Below, piece by piece: positions 17,963 through 26,754 of a stretch of DNA of 64,000 bases. The notes below the pieces were generated by a model that was given only the letters and a program-made list of their open reading frames with translations, ran no database searches and was not told the DNA's origin. Numbering within the stretch: position 1 is the first letter of the stretch; each line of letters begins with the position of its first letter. Source of the DNA: Acinetobacter halotolerans. GTDB taxonomy: Bacteria; Pseudomonadota; Gammaproteobacteria; Pseudomonadales; Moraxellaceae. A program made the position numbers and the translations under genes. The stretch is taken from the NCBI RefSeq assembly GCF_004208515.1, contig NZ_SGIM01000014.1, positions 1 through 64,000 of the forward strand, read 5' to 3'.

Positions 17963-18251
17963 AATGACCTTATATTTTTAATTTTCCGAAAAAGCAGATC
18001 GTTTCTACCTACCATTTAAAATGCTAACAGAAAACTCGGTTGAAAATCTTTAGGTCCTGATAGATTTTACAGTCAATAGCGCTCTTTCATAATTATTGAG
18101 CCGCTTTATATTTCCCATAGACAGAAACAAAGAGAATTTATGAACGTAGCTAATGAATACTTAATCTATATCATTTCACTTAACTAAAATTTATTTTTAA
18201 AGCATTAAATCGCAGTTGTTGTCATTTTAAATTATCTACATTTTATTAAAA
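17963..18251. other. Intergenic region upstream of pxpA
   Basis: This roughly 290-base A/T-rich stretch must hold the pxpA promoter. I see no convincing gene; the longest ATG frame noticed is 14 codons near 18139. No clear operator stands out. Confidence 0.5.
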
Positions 18252-18276
18252 AAACCCACCAAAATAAGGTGGGTTT
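18252..18276 (-). terminator. Terminator of the lipid A acyltransferase gene
   Basis: AAACCCACC and GGTGGGTTT form a 9-bp stem with a seven-base loop. On the minus strand the stem runs into TTTTAATAAAA. It lies 12 bases beyond the stop at 18289. Confidence 0.85.
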
Positions 18277-18288
18277 AAGGCTTAATTT

Positions 18289-19218
18289 TTAATACAGCTT
18301 TTCTTGACCTTTCAATCTGGTTTTAAAACGACGATGAAACCACATATATTGGGTCGGCTGCGTTCTGATTTGATTTTCGAGGATCAAATTCACTCGTGTT
18401 GCATCTTCCACCTCATCAAGACCCGGAAAATGATCTAATGGTGGTTCCAATAAAATGTGATATTGGGGATCTCGAATATCGCCTTCACGATAAAAGAATA
18501 AAGGAATGGCGGATGCTTTGGTAATTTTCATCAATCGGCGATGTGCGGTTAATGTTGCAGCCTGTACACCAAAAAACGGTGCCATAACGCCTTGTTTCAA
18601 GCCAAAATCTTGATCAGGACTGTACCAAATTGCATGGCCATTTTTCAAACTATGAATTAATCCTTTCATATCATCTTTCGAAATTTGATTCTTATAAATC
18701 GTCGCTCGACATCTACGGATCAACATATCTAATAAAGGATTGTTTTGTGGACGATAAACAACATCAAAATCAAAAAAGCAACTGCTTACATAACCGCCAG
18801 CATCCAACAATGTGGTATGGCTACTGAGCAATAAAACCCCCTTACCCTGTGCTTGCTGAAGATGCTCTAATCCATGAATATGTATGCGCTTTTTAAACCA
18901 ACTCGGACAATACCAAGCATTCAATGCTTCAAAGACACCCAGCATCATATTAAAAAAGACTTGTTTAGCATCTTCTTGGATTTCAAGTTCACTTTTCTCT
19001 GGAAAACACAGTTCGAGATTTCTAATCGTCGTTTTACGTCTAGATTTTAGATATTTCCATCCTAGTTTAGACAAACCTTCTGCTAATCGCCATTGGATGG
19101 CCCAAGGAAGTATTGCAAATATCATCAAAACCAGTATAGCTATCCATATCCCCCAATATTTAGGCAATAGAAAAGACCACTGAAACTTACTTGCCTCATG
19201 GTGTCGCTCAACATTCAT
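18289..19218 (-). CDS. LpxL/HtrB family lipid A acyltransferase
   Basis: The protein has an N-terminal membrane helix (WGIWIAILVLMIFAILPWAI), the acyltransferase motif SSHTTLLD (His-x4-Asp), VYRPQNNPLLD, the YSPDQDFG motif and a C-terminal QYMWFHRRFKTR. All are typical of late acyltransferases that transfer lauroyl or related chains to Kdo2-lipid A at the inner membrane. The frame opens at 19299, but MNVERHHEASKFQWSFLLPKYWGIW at 19218 aligns better with family N-termini. Neither start has a good ribosome-binding site, so the start is uncertain. Which paralogue (LpxL or LpxM type) it is cannot be settled here. Confidence 0.88.
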   Translation of the reverse strand: MNVERHHEASKFQWSFLLPKYWGIWIAILVLMIFAILPWAIQWRLAEGLSKLGWKYLKSRRKTTIRNLELCFPEKSELEIQEDAKQVFFNMMLGVFEALNAWYCPSWFKKRIHIHGLEHLQQAQGKGVLLLSSHTTLLDAGGYVSSCFFDFDVVYRPQNNPLLDMLIRRCRATIYKNQISKDDMKGLIHSLKNGHAIWYSPDQDFGLKQGVMAPFFGVQAATLTAHRRLMKITKASAIPLFFYREGDIRDPQYHILLEPPLDHFPGLDEVEDATRVNLILENQIRTQPTQYMWFHRRFKTRLKGQEKLY

Positions 19219-19611
19219 AGCGGATAGCTTATTAGGAAAATCCAGCAAGACTAGCACATGTAATTTCTTAATGTTTTTAATTCTCGTATCCGTAGTCATC
19301 CATATTCACAATTTTTTGCCAAGTCATTCCTATAAATCACGATAGGCATGACCATATAAAAATCGTCTATATATGCTAAATAAAATATTTGTGCTCTTTG
19401 TGTACAGCCATTGCGAATATTGAGCTGGTCTTTTTTGAATTAAACTATAAGTTTCAATGGATAATATATATATGATTTTATTAATGAAATATGATGTTGA
19501 TATAAACACCTTACTGAGCACATATCTCAACATATCGCTCTCACAACTACCCAAGTGTAATCAATCCAAATCTGTACCATGAAAGCTCAATAACCAACAA
19601 AGAAGATAATA
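19219..19611. other. Intergenic region, no supported gene
   Basis: An A/T-rich stretch between the acyltransferase gene and a small plus-strand gene. A 74-codon minus-strand frame (19330-19554) lacks a ribosome-binding site and looks unlike a protein. The upstream part may encode the disputed 27-residue extension of the acyltransferase. Promoters for both flanking genes must lie here. Confidence 0.5.
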
Positions 19612-19788
19612 ATGTCAGGTTTCAAAAGTTTTTCTGAAAAGACCACCAAAGACGAAAATGCTAAACAAACTCAGGTCAAAGAGCATTCTCAAGCGGATTC
19701 CACTACCGAACCAAAACCTGATACCACACCAAGCCCAAAAGGCAATCAAACTGAAGATAGTGAAAAAGCGGATCCAAATAACAAGTAA
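19612..19788 (+). CDS. 58-residue hydrophilic protein, unknown function
   Basis: An ATG at 19612, preceded by AAGAAGA at six bases, opens MSGFKSFSEKTTKDENAKQT and ends in EKADPNNK before TAA. The composition is extreme: rich in Lys, Glu, Asp, Thr, Ser, Pro and Gln, with almost no hydrophobic residue after position 7. It is thus probably disordered and cytoplasmic, reminiscent in composition of stress-associated small hydrophilic proteins. Good start signals, coding-like codons and a following hairpin support a real gene. It is below usual ORF length cut-offs. No family is recognised. Confidence 0.72.
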   Translation: MSGFKSFSEKTTKDENAKQTQVKEHSQADSTTEPKPDTTPSPKGNQTEDSEKADPNNK

Positions 19789-19797
19789 TTTGTTATC

Positions 19798-19827
19798 GGC
19801 AAAGCTTATCAGTGATTAGGCTTTGTC
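19798..19827 (+). terminator. Possible terminator of the 58-residue gene
   Basis: GGCAAAGCT and GGCTTTGTC can pair over nine positions with two G-U wobbles, ten bases after the stop and followed by ATTTCA. The stem is modest and the U tail is weak. Confidence 0.45.
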
Positions 19828-19937
19828 ATTTCAATATCACAAAATCAACACCACCAAAACTTTGCACATTTCATCCCGCCCCACTTGGCTATGAAATTTG
19901 CATCATGAGGTGAGTGTTCTTTGTGGCTACACCAAAG

Positions 19938-20810
19938 CTACTTCAGACGTAGATGTAGCATATGCGTCGCAATGGTATGGCGTATTTGATCTGCACGGTC
20001 TTGGAAATAACGTTCGCTTAAACCGTCTCCTGATAAATCCTCAACCACGTCATAGCCCATTTGTATCACGGTTTGATGAAGTCGTTTAGGTCTAAACTGT
20101 CCTAACAAAGGTTCTTTTAGAAAGCGGGTAAATTCAGAAACAAATAAACTGCCAAAACGTTCAACGCCCTGCAACTCGCGATAATCAATTGAATAATCCA
20201 AGACAACTTCACTATTTGACGCTGCGATTTTTGCAATACTTTTTAATGTATTCAAAGTTGTTTTTGGTTCAAGGTAATGGGTTGTACCCAACCATGAAAA
20301 AAATGCAGGCCGATCTTGTTGAAATCCACTTCGTTCTAAAGCTTCTGCGATTGATTCCTTTTCAAAATCAATTGCGACAAACTCAACATTGGTTGGGATC
20401 TCACCAAACTCAGATAGTTTTTTCTGTTTAGCGACTTGAGTATCAGGATGATCAACTTCAAAAATTTTTAAATTGGGATACTGTCCTGTTTGACGGAGAA
20501 TAAAAGAATCCAATCCCGCACCAACTAAAACATATTGTTGAATACCTTTCGCAATCGCTTGTTGAAGCAAATCTTCTGCATAGCGGGAACGACCGACGAC
20601 TTGTCCAGTTAATAATCCTAACGTTCTGTTAAATATCGACGAGTTCATTACTTTGGCTGTCAATGATGTGGTCAATAACTTTTTCCAAGCTGAACTGGTT
20701 AATTCAAATGCATACGGATCTGAAAATATGGGATGAGATGCATACAAAAAATGGTTTGCTCTTAATGCTGCAGCAGCCTCAGCCGTGCGACTTGATTGTC
20801 CTTTTTTCAT
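19938..20810 (-). CDS. SAM-dependent methyltransferase, leucine carboxyl methyltransferase-like
   Basis: The 290-residue protein has the PF04072/TIGR00027 layout. An N-terminal SRTAEAAAALRANHFLYASHPIFSDPYA precedes the SAM-binding YVLVGAGLDSFILRQ (about 92-106), the acidic strand FEVDHPDTQVAKQ, and the AIDFEKESIAEAL and FFSWLGTTHYLE motifs. The family is common in actinobacteria and scattered in proteobacteria; its substrates are mostly unknown, perhaps small carboxylates. An AAGGAAAA site is five bases before the ATG. It lies 87 bases downstream of the BVMO gene on the same strand, so it may belong to that transcription unit. Confidence 0.87.
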   Translation of the reverse strand: MKKGQSSRTAEAAAALRANHFLYASHPIFSDPYAFELTSSAWKKLLTTSLTAKVMNSSIFNRTLGLLTGQVVGRSRYAEDLLQQAIAKGIQQYVLVGAGLDSFILRQTGQYPNLKIFEVDHPDTQVAKQKKLSEFGEIPTNVEFVAIDFEKESIAEALERSGFQQDRPAFFSWLGTTHYLEPKTTLNTLKSIAKIAASNSEVVLDYSIDYRELQGVERFGSLFVSEFTRFLKEPLLGQFRPKRLHQTVIQMGYDVVEDLSGDGLSERYFQDRADQIRHTIATHMLHLRLK

Positions 20811-20897
20811 ATTTTCCTTTCTATTTTAAATAATCAAAAAAATAAGCAGCAAATTCGATCCTCAGATAAAATTTACTGCCCGTTTACTTATCTAAAA

Positions 20898-22418
20898 TTA
20901 TTTAGTTTTTTCAGTTTGATAAGTCACTTCATAATCATTCAAATCCATATGCTTTAAACGTTGTTTCAGTTTCTTCAATGACCAAGGCCAAGCAGCAAAG
21001 TTACGTCCATTGGCATCTAAATAATAGCTCTTACAACCACCAGCATTGAACACAGTGGTTTTTAGATGCTTTTGTACCAATTCATTATGCTTTTTGATCA
21101 CGTCAGACTTAATGTTTAATTTACCAATATTTTGCTCTTTGATTTTCAATAAACCATCAACAATATAATCAAGCTGCGCTTCTGCCAAACCAATAAACGA
21201 ATCATAAACTAGAACATTTGGTCCTAACACTAAGAACGCATTAGGTACGTTTTCAATGCTGGTACCCAAATATGCTTCTGGAGAACTGCTTTTCCATAAG
21301 TCATTTAGGCACTCACCTTTTTCATTAGAAACACGCTTACCAATCGGCGGATGTGAAACTTCAAAGCCTGTTCCCCAAATGATCACATCTACTTCTTGAC
21401 GTTCACCATTTGCAGAAATAACAGTATTGCCTTCTACTTTCACTAACCCATGTGGAATCAGTTTGACATTCTCTTGCTGTAATGCAGGGTAATAGTTATT
21501 TGCGAACAATAAACGCTTACAACCAATGGTGAAGTTAGGCGTTACATTTTTACGTAATTCAGGATCTTCGATCTGGAATTTTAAAATCAGTTTAGCCAGT
21601 TCACCTACAGGTTTTAACACGGCTGGATTACGTAGCCCGAAATTGATCGCATTGAGTGATTGAGCAACTGCTTTACGCCATGTTTTTTGAATCAGTGGAT
21701 ATTTTGCAATCAGTGATTTGCTCACTTCACCTAAATCAGTATCAGGCTTCGGTACGACCCACGGCGCTGTACGTTGGTAAACATACAATTCCTTCGCTAA
21801 AGGCTGAATCTGAGGCACAAATTGAATTGCAGATGCACCCGTACCAATCACAGCGATACGCTTACCCGTCAAATCATAATCATGATTCCATTTAGCTGAA
21901 TGGAACATTTCACCTTTAAATGTTTCTAAACCATCTAATTTTGGAATCTGTGCTTCGGTAATTGGTCCAGTGGCAAAAACCACAGTTCTAGACAAATATT
22001 GACCTTTGTTGGTATCAATCACCCATAAATTACGTTGGTTATCCCAAGCTGCATTGGTCAGCTCAGTACCAAATTCAATTTTTGAACTGACATTGAAGTT
22101 TTCGCTGACTTCTTCTAGATAGCTTAGAATCTCAGGCTGACGTGCGAATAAGTGACTCCATTTTGCACTTGGCGCAAATGAATATGAATACAATGCTGAT
22201 GGCACATCACATCCACAACCCGGATAAGTGTTTTCACGCCACGTACCACCGACACGATTGGCTTTTTCAATGATTTTGTAATTGGTATAGCCCACTTGAT
22301 CAAGTCGAATCGCGGTGGCAATCCCTGAAATCCCAGCACCTACAATAAAGCTGTCATAGATATGTGCAGGTAATGCTTTTTTCTCAGCTGAGTTTAATTT
22401 TTTTGCTTGAGCTGTCAT
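20898..22418 (-). CDS. Baeyer-Villiger-type flavin monooxygenase (copy 1)
   Basis: The 506-residue enzyme has an FAD Rossmann motif FIVGAGISGIATA (about 25-37), the Baeyer-Villiger fingerprint FKGEMFHSAKW (FxGxxxHxxxW) and an NADPH motif IAVIGTGASAIQFVPQ. It is expected to insert oxygen next to a ketone carbonyl using NADPH and O2, or to oxygenate a related substrate. The GTWRENTYPGCGCDVPS region is typical of class B monooxygenases. An AGGAAG site precedes the ATG. The neighbours SDR and PF10118 proteins, plus a second BVMO at 27907, suggest a pathway converting a hydrophobic alcohol to a ketone and then an ester. The substrate is unknown. Confidence 0.92.
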   Translation of the reverse strand: MTAQAKKLNSAEKKALPAHIYDSFIVGAGISGIATAIRLDQVGYTNYKIIEKANRVGGTWRENTYPGCGCDVPSALYSYSFAPSAKWSHLFARQPEILSYLEEVSENFNVSSKIEFGTELTNAAWDNQRNLWVIDTNKGQYLSRTVVFATGPITEAQIPKLDGLETFKGEMFHSAKWNHDYDLTGKRIAVIGTGASAIQFVPQIQPLAKELYVYQRTAPWVVPKPDTDLGEVSKSLIAKYPLIQKTWRKAVAQSLNAINFGLRNPAVLKPVGELAKLILKFQIEDPELRKNVTPNFTIGCKRLLFANNYYPALQQENVKLIPHGLVKVEGNTVISANGERQEVDVIIWGTGFEVSHPPIGKRVSNEKGECLNDLWKSSSPEAYLGTSIENVPNAFLVLGPNVLVYDSFIGLAEAQLDYIVDGLLKIKEQNIGKLNIKSDVIKKHNELVQKHLKTTVFNAGGCKSYYLDANGRNFAAWPWSLKKLKQRLKHMDLNDYEVTYQTEKTK

Positions 22419-22502
22419 TTAAAACTTCCTATCCATCGTTTAGATTCACGGCGGCGTCTTGCCGAGTTCTCATCTAAATTTCGTAATTAGCCTTCGGCTC
22501 GA

Positions 22503-22528
22503 CCTACTTTTCTTTCGGGAAAAGTAGG
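22503..22528. repeat. Palindromic dispersed-repeat core (copy 1)
   Basis: CCTACTTTTC and GAAAAGTAGG are perfect 10-bp arms with a six-base loop, followed by GGCAAAACC. A closely related hairpin, TTACTTTTGA/TCAAAAGTAA followed by AAGCAAA, occurs at 55246-55269. Both lie in non-coding DNA with other inverted repeats, so this looks like a family of intergenic palindromic elements. Confidence 0.6.
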
Positions 22529-22536
22529 CAAAACCA

Positions 22537-22639
22537 TTTGTCATCCACAAAACCTGTTCACTTGTTTCATATATTTAATTCCTTCATAAATACAAAACCT
22601 TATACTCTTCTGATACTACGCAGGTTGCGGATGACATTT
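22537..22639. repeat. Imperfect inverted repeat, about 100 bases
   Basis: TTTGTCATCCacAAaACCTG at 22537-22556 is mirrored by CAGGTTgcGGATGACATTT at 22621-22639. The pairing covers about 16 positions with a short internal mismatch. The 64 bases between hold no gene. This could be a transcribed stem, a MITE-like remnant, or the body of the dispersed repeat next to it. Confidence 0.5.
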
Positions 22640-22681
22640 CCGTGTATCAAATTCTGGCAAAAGTTTTGGTATTTACTTGGG

Positions 22682-23506
22682 TTACTTCATAAATCTGTAC
22701 GAGTTGCCTAAGAATTTCGCATATAAATTCGGTGCTGTACGTTTCATTAGCCAGAAAAGCTTAGCGTCAATCTGAGGAATGGTATAAAGCTGATCTTTAT
22801 CCAAACGGTTTAAAGTCAGTTTCGCAACCTTATCACTGGTGGTAAACGCCAGATTGGTCAAGGCATAATCCAATATCCCTTTATGCGGTACTTTGCCATT
22901 TTTAATGATGTTGGTCGGAACCAGCGTTGGACACAGGACATTAACCTTAATGTTGAACTTTCTAAGCTCAGCAGAAAGCGTCTCGGATAACGCACGAACA
23001 CCCGCCTTGCTGACGTTATAGACCGCCATTTCAGGTGCAGCGGTATAAGAAGCAGCAGATGCGACATTGATTATGGCACCATGCCCAAGTTGTTTAAACT
23101 TAGGTACGAAAGTACGGCAACCATGAATTACGCCCCACAAATTGACATCCATACACCATTGCCAATCTTCTGTGGTCATCTCATCAAACTTGCCACCCAA
23201 TCCAATACCAGCATTGTTAATCACAAGCGTGACAGGGTTCTGCATCACCTGTTCTGCTTGCTCTGCCAATTGTGTAACTTGTTCAGCCTTACTGACATCA
23301 CATTGGATAGCAAAGGCTTTTTGACCCAGTTGCTCGATCAGTGAAACCGTTTCATTGGCTGCATCCAGATTGATATCTGAACACACAACAGTTCCACCGC
23401 GCTTTGCCAGTTCAAGCGCAAAACTTCTTCCAATCCCACTACCCGCACCCGTCACAACAGCAAATGCTTTTTGACTGGGCTTAGGTTTTTTAGCAAATAA
23501 TTTCAT
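22682..23506 (-). CDS. Short-chain dehydrogenase/reductase (copy 1)
   Basis: The 274-residue SDR has the cofactor motif VVTGAGSGIGRSFAL (about 18-32), NNAG, a catalytic Ser in INVASAASY and the YNVSK (YxxxK) pair. An Asp after the second strand (CSDIN) favours NAD over NADP. It probably interconverts an alcohol and the ketone oxidised by the adjacent BVMO. The C-terminal part (LFWLMKRTAPNLYAKFLG) is hydrophobic and suits bulky lipophilic substrates. It lies upstream of BVMO copy 1 on the same strand, but the 260-base gap contains repeats, so co-transcription is uncertain. Confidence 0.9.
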   Translation of the reverse strand: MKLFAKKPKPSQKAFAVVTGAGSGIGRSFALELAKRGGTVVCSDINLDAANETVSLIEQLGQKAFAIQCDVSKAEQVTQLAEQAEQVMQNPVTLVINNAGIGLGGKFDEMTTEDWQWCMDVNLWGVIHGCRTFVPKFKQLGHGAIINVASAASYTAAPEMAVYNVSKAGVRALSETLSAELRKFNIKVNVLCPTLVPTNIIKNGKVPHKGILDYALTNLAFTTSDKVAKLTLNRLDKDQLYTIPQIDAKLFWLMKRTAPNLYAKFLGNSYRFMK

Positions 23507-23543
23507 ATATACAATCCAACAATCAGGTTTTTATGCGCCGAGC

Positions 23544-24518
23544 TTATGCAGAGGCTGCACGTACTGGCGGTACAAATTCTTTGAGAAAATAAGGCGTCAA
23601 TAAACCTGTTTCTGGGTCTAATAATCGCTGTTTGTAATATTCCATATAAGCTGTGGTGTCATGATCATTTGGATGAAAGCTTGGACGTAGATATTCCAAA
23701 ATGTGCATGAAGCTACTACCAAATACCCCACGCTCACTACCAAACAATAAAGCAGTGCTTTCCAACATATCTTTCATATAACGTGGGTTAATCAAATTGC
23801 TTGGTTTACGAATAAAGGGAATGAGATAACCACCCAACGAAACTCCGCCGAGGATGGTCAAACTTGCTAATAAGAAACCTGTCACTCTGACCCAGTAATT
23901 ACCTGATAATTCTAAAAATACATCATAGGCAATATCTTTATGCTCTGACTCTTCCAGCATGTGCCACATCCACATCGCTCGCTGTCTTTCATCTTGAGAA
24001 CCAAGAATATAGTCCTCATGCTGCATCATAAATTCTGCTAAAACAGCGGTATAGTGTTCAATACCTGCCATCAAAGACAGTTGTAATGAATGCGGAAGTT
24101 TATAAATGCCGTACTCAAAAACCTTATCCGCAATCGCACGAAGCAATTCAACTGGGTAGTTATTTTCTTTCAGCACTTCATCATTAAACTGATTGTGTAC
24201 TTTAGAATGGATGGCTTCTTGTCCAATTAAAGAGGTCAGTCTCTGCTTTAAAATAGGGTCTGTTATAAAGTCTCGATGATAACGTGCTGTTTCAATAACG
24301 ACATCTTCGCCAAACGTTAAAAATATTGATAACGCATGGAAATAAGATGTTGCCAGCTCTTTATTTAAGAAGAACTTTTCATCAAGTTCTGTAGGGTTGA
24401 ATTTAAAATCAAAATGACGAATCGGAATTGGCGATTTGTTCACGAAGTTCTGAACAATCCCCTGATATTTGGTACTTAATTTGTCATTAAAGACATTTCG
24501 GATAATTTGAGCAACCAT
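23544..24518 (-). CDS. PF10118 predicted metal-dependent hydrolase (copy A)
   Basis: The 324-residue protein belongs to the PF10118/COG3687 family. Visible metal-ligand candidates are Glu71, Glu76, Glu101-x-x-His104 in LIGQEAIHSK, Glu154-His155 in AGIEHYTAVLAE, and Glu190-x-x-His193 in HMLEESEHKD. The paired ExxH motifs resemble ferritin-like di-iron proteins, so an oxygen-activating or hydrolytic role at a di-metal site is inferred. Hydrophobic stretches near 210-235 (VTGFLLASLTILGGVSLGGYLIPF) suggest membrane association. It sits 37 bases upstream of the SDR gene in the same direction, and a paralogue follows at 24661. Confidence 0.85.
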   Translation of the reverse strand: MVAQIIRNVFNDKLSTKYQGIVQNFVNKSPIPIRHFDFKFNPTELDEKFFLNKELATSYFHALSIFLTFGEDVVIETARYHRDFITDPILKQRLTSLIGQEAIHSKVHNQFNDEVLKENNYPVELLRAIADKVFEYGIYKLPHSLQLSLMAGIEHYTAVLAEFMMQHEDYILGSQDERQRAMWMWHMLEESEHKDIAYDVFLELSGNYWVRVTGFLLASLTILGGVSLGGYLIPFIRKPSNLINPRYMKDMLESTALLFGSERGVFGSSFMHILEYLRPSFHPNDHDTTAYMEYYKQRLLDPETGLLTPYFLKEFVPPVRAASA

Positions 24519-24660
24519 TTTCGATTCCCATAAAATAGTGAAAAAATTAAATAAAACAGCAATGTATCAATTGAAACAGTAAAATTGGTTATAAGATTAT
24601 TTCTACAATTTTGACTGTCTCAATGCCTCAACAATTGGATTAGATCGTTCAATCAAATCA

Positions 24661-25620
24661 TTAAGCTGCTTGAACTTTAGGCGTGAACTCTTTCACAAAG
24701 AAAGGGTGTAATGCCCCGCCTTCTGATAGTAGTTTTTGCTTATAATATTCAAGATACTTCGATGTATCATGATCATTCGGATGGAAGTCTTTACGTAAAT
24801 AATCAAAGATTTGTCCTTGCGTACTGCCAAACACGCCATCTTTAGGACTAAAGATCAGCTTTACGCCTCGTTTTGCATCTTTCCAAAATTTAGCCGTCAA
24901 CATCTCTTGTGGTTTACGGAAAACGGGCACCAGTGAGGCTGAAAATGGAATCAGTCCTAAAATCGTAAAGTAAGCAAGCGCAAAGCCACTGATACGCAAG
25001 GCGTAATTACCATTCAAAACTTCATAGACATCATAAGCAACATCTTTATGCTCAGACTCTTCCAACATGTGCCACATCCATAGCGCACGAGTTTTAGCGT
25101 CCTCTGAGAAATAGAAGTTTTGTTCATGCTTCATCATGTATTCTGCAAGAACCGCTGTAAAATGCTCAATACCTGCCATCAACGACAGTTTTAATGGTTG
25201 CGGAAATTGAAGAAAGATATATTTAAAGAAGTTTGAACCCAAAAAACGATACAAAGTCACTGGATAACCGAGTTCTACGATCGCATCGTTAAATTCATTA
25301 TGTAGTTTAGAATGAATCGCTTCCTGACCAATCAATGAAGTAACACGTTGCTTTAAGATCGGATCTTTAAGTAAATCGCGGTGATGACGTGCAGTTTCGA
25401 TGACAAGATCTTCGCCATAGGTCAAGAACACAGATAGCGTAGCGAAAAAAATCGTGGCAAATTGATTATTCATATAAAATGAGAGATCAACTTTCTCTCC
25501 TTCAAATCCGATTGCCAAATGACGGATTGGAATAGAGTCTTTGCTCGCAAAATCAATTTGCTCAGCGAGGGGGTTCGGCTTGAATAGACTAAAGGTCTTT
25601 TTCACTGTGTTCGCAATCAT
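24661..25620 (-). CDS. PF10118 predicted metal-dependent hydrolase (copy B)
   Basis: This 319-residue protein is a tandem paralogue of copy A, with the same motifs in the same order: FLTYGEDLVIETARHHRD, Glu100-x-x-His103 in LIGQEAIHSK, AGIEHFTAVLAEYMM and Glu188-x-x-His191 in MLEESEHKDVAYDV. A hydrophobic segment lies near 210-235. An AAGGTG site precedes the ATG. It is the promoter-proximal gene of the run PF10118-PF10118-SDR-BVMO-methyltransferase and is divergent from the TetR gene. Keeping two copies side by side suggests different substrates or a hetero-oligomer; the sequence does not decide between these. Confidence 0.85.
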   Translation of the reverse strand: MIANTVKKTFSLFKPNPLAEQIDFASKDSIPIRHLAIGFEGEKVDLSFYMNNQFATIFFATLSVFLTYGEDLVIETARHHRDLLKDPILKQRVTSLIGQEAIHSKLHNEFNDAIVELGYPVTLYRFLGSNFFKYIFLQFPQPLKLSLMAGIEHFTAVLAEYMMKHEQNFYFSEDAKTRALWMWHMLEESEHKDVAYDVYEVLNGNYALRISGFALAYFTILGLIPFSASLVPVFRKPQEMLTAKFWKDAKRGVKLIFSPKDGVFGSTQGQIFDYLRKDFHPNDHDTSKYLEYYKQKLLSEGGALHPFFVKEFTPKVQAA

Positions 25621-26124
25621 AGCAACACCTTACATTCAGTATTGAGCGGAGTTAGCTCGTGATATGACACTCCATTAAGCTCATTAACCATGGTTCTTGG
25701 AGCATCTCTATCTTTTAAACAGTGGATAGCTCATTGAAGAATCATTCGGGAAGATATTTCTGAACTTAATATTTGATAGGTCTACTGTAGACTGATCTTA
25801 TGTTCGGATTCAATTCGGGTAATTTTCAGTTTTCAACGCTTGTCAACAACCGATAATTTGCTCATTTCCCAATGAAACCAAGAATGTTTTAAATTACTCA
25901 AAAATAGGATATTTATCATAAATATCAATCTACTATTTAAAACACAACAAAAAACAACGTTATAAAATCTTGGTGTAAAATGTCTATTCAATAGTTTTAT
26001 TACAAATTTGAAATGAATATTAAAAATTTAGTAATTTTATTTGTTCGGATTAGAAACCCTAATCTTCTATAATATTCATCAGCATGTTAATCTGACACTA
26101 TGTTCGGATTTTTGTAAAACCACT
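25621..26124. promoter_or_regulatory. Divergent control region with three TGTTCGGATT repeats
   Basis: This 500-base gap separates the PF10118 run from the tetR-like gene. TGTTCGGATT occurs exactly three times in direct orientation, at 25801-25810, 26042-26051 and 26101-26110. The second copy overlaps the expected -35 area of a TATAAT at 26068-26073, and the third lies between that promoter and the tetR-like ATG at 26125. This arrangement fits operators for autorepression and for control of the divergent genes. The binding protein (TetR or AraC neighbour) is inferred only. Confidence 0.55.
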
Positions 26125-26742
26125 ATGGCTACACGTAAACCTCGTCAAGCACGCTCAAAAGTGACCGTAGATACTATTATTGAAGCGGGTTTTATCGCTG
26201 TGGCAATGCATGGTACCAGTGGAACCACCACAAGACACATTGCAGATATTGCAGGTGTCAGCGTCGGCTCATTGTACGAGTATTTTAAAAACAAAGAAGA
26301 AATCTACGATGCGATGGCAAAAACTTTCGTCAAAGAAGTTTTAGATATGGTCAAAGAACTCACACCTATCATCATTGAACAAGAGTTAGAACCTTTATTT
26401 GAAATAATTTTTTATACTTTCCGAGATTTGTTAACGCGGGATGATGATCGTTATTTAATTTGCTTAAGATATGCAACTGAACTCAAATATGAAAGATATA
26501 TCAGTCAGATTGAATATGCATTGATGGATGTATTGATGAAATACATGATCCGTCATCCTCGATATTTAAAAGTAAATAACCTTAGCGTGACGGCTTATAT
26601 TAGTATTAATAGCAGTATTTTTAACGTGGCACGCCATCTGATTTTACCAAACCCACAAATTAGCTTTGATGAAATGGTCAGAGGATTGAGTACCATGATC
26701 ATCAGCTATATCGAGGCAGAATTGGCAAAAGCTGAAGGTTGA
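26125..26742 (+). CDS. TetR family regulator
   Basis: From MATRKPRQARS at 26125 the protein is about 205 residues. It has an N-terminal TetR helix-turn-helix (TIIEAGFIAVAMHGTSGTTTRHIADIAGVSVGSLYEYFKNKEEIYDAM) and a C-terminal all-helical ligand domain. The frame can be extended to 26041, but the extra 28 residues start at a TTG and overlap two of the three TGTTCGGATT repeats. It is divergent from the PF10118-SDR-BVMO run and probably represses it until a ligand related to the substrate binds. Confidence 0.9.
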   Translation: MATRKPRQARSKVTVDTIIEAGFIAVAMHGTSGTTTRHIADIAGVSVGSLYEYFKNKEEIYDAMAKTFVKEVLDMVKELTPIIIEQELEPLFEIIFYTFRDLLTRDDDRYLICLRYATELKYERYISQIEYALMDVLMKYMIRHPRYLKVNNLSVTAYISINSSIFNVARHLILPNPQISFDEMVRGLSTMIISYIEAELAKAEG

Positions 26743-26754
26743 TTTAAGTCGTTC

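Noticed and set aside
19330-19554. Minus-strand 74-codon frame upstream of the acyltransferase gene
   Set aside because: No ribosome-binding site, odd composition and no recognisable domain; it most likely lies in a promoter region.
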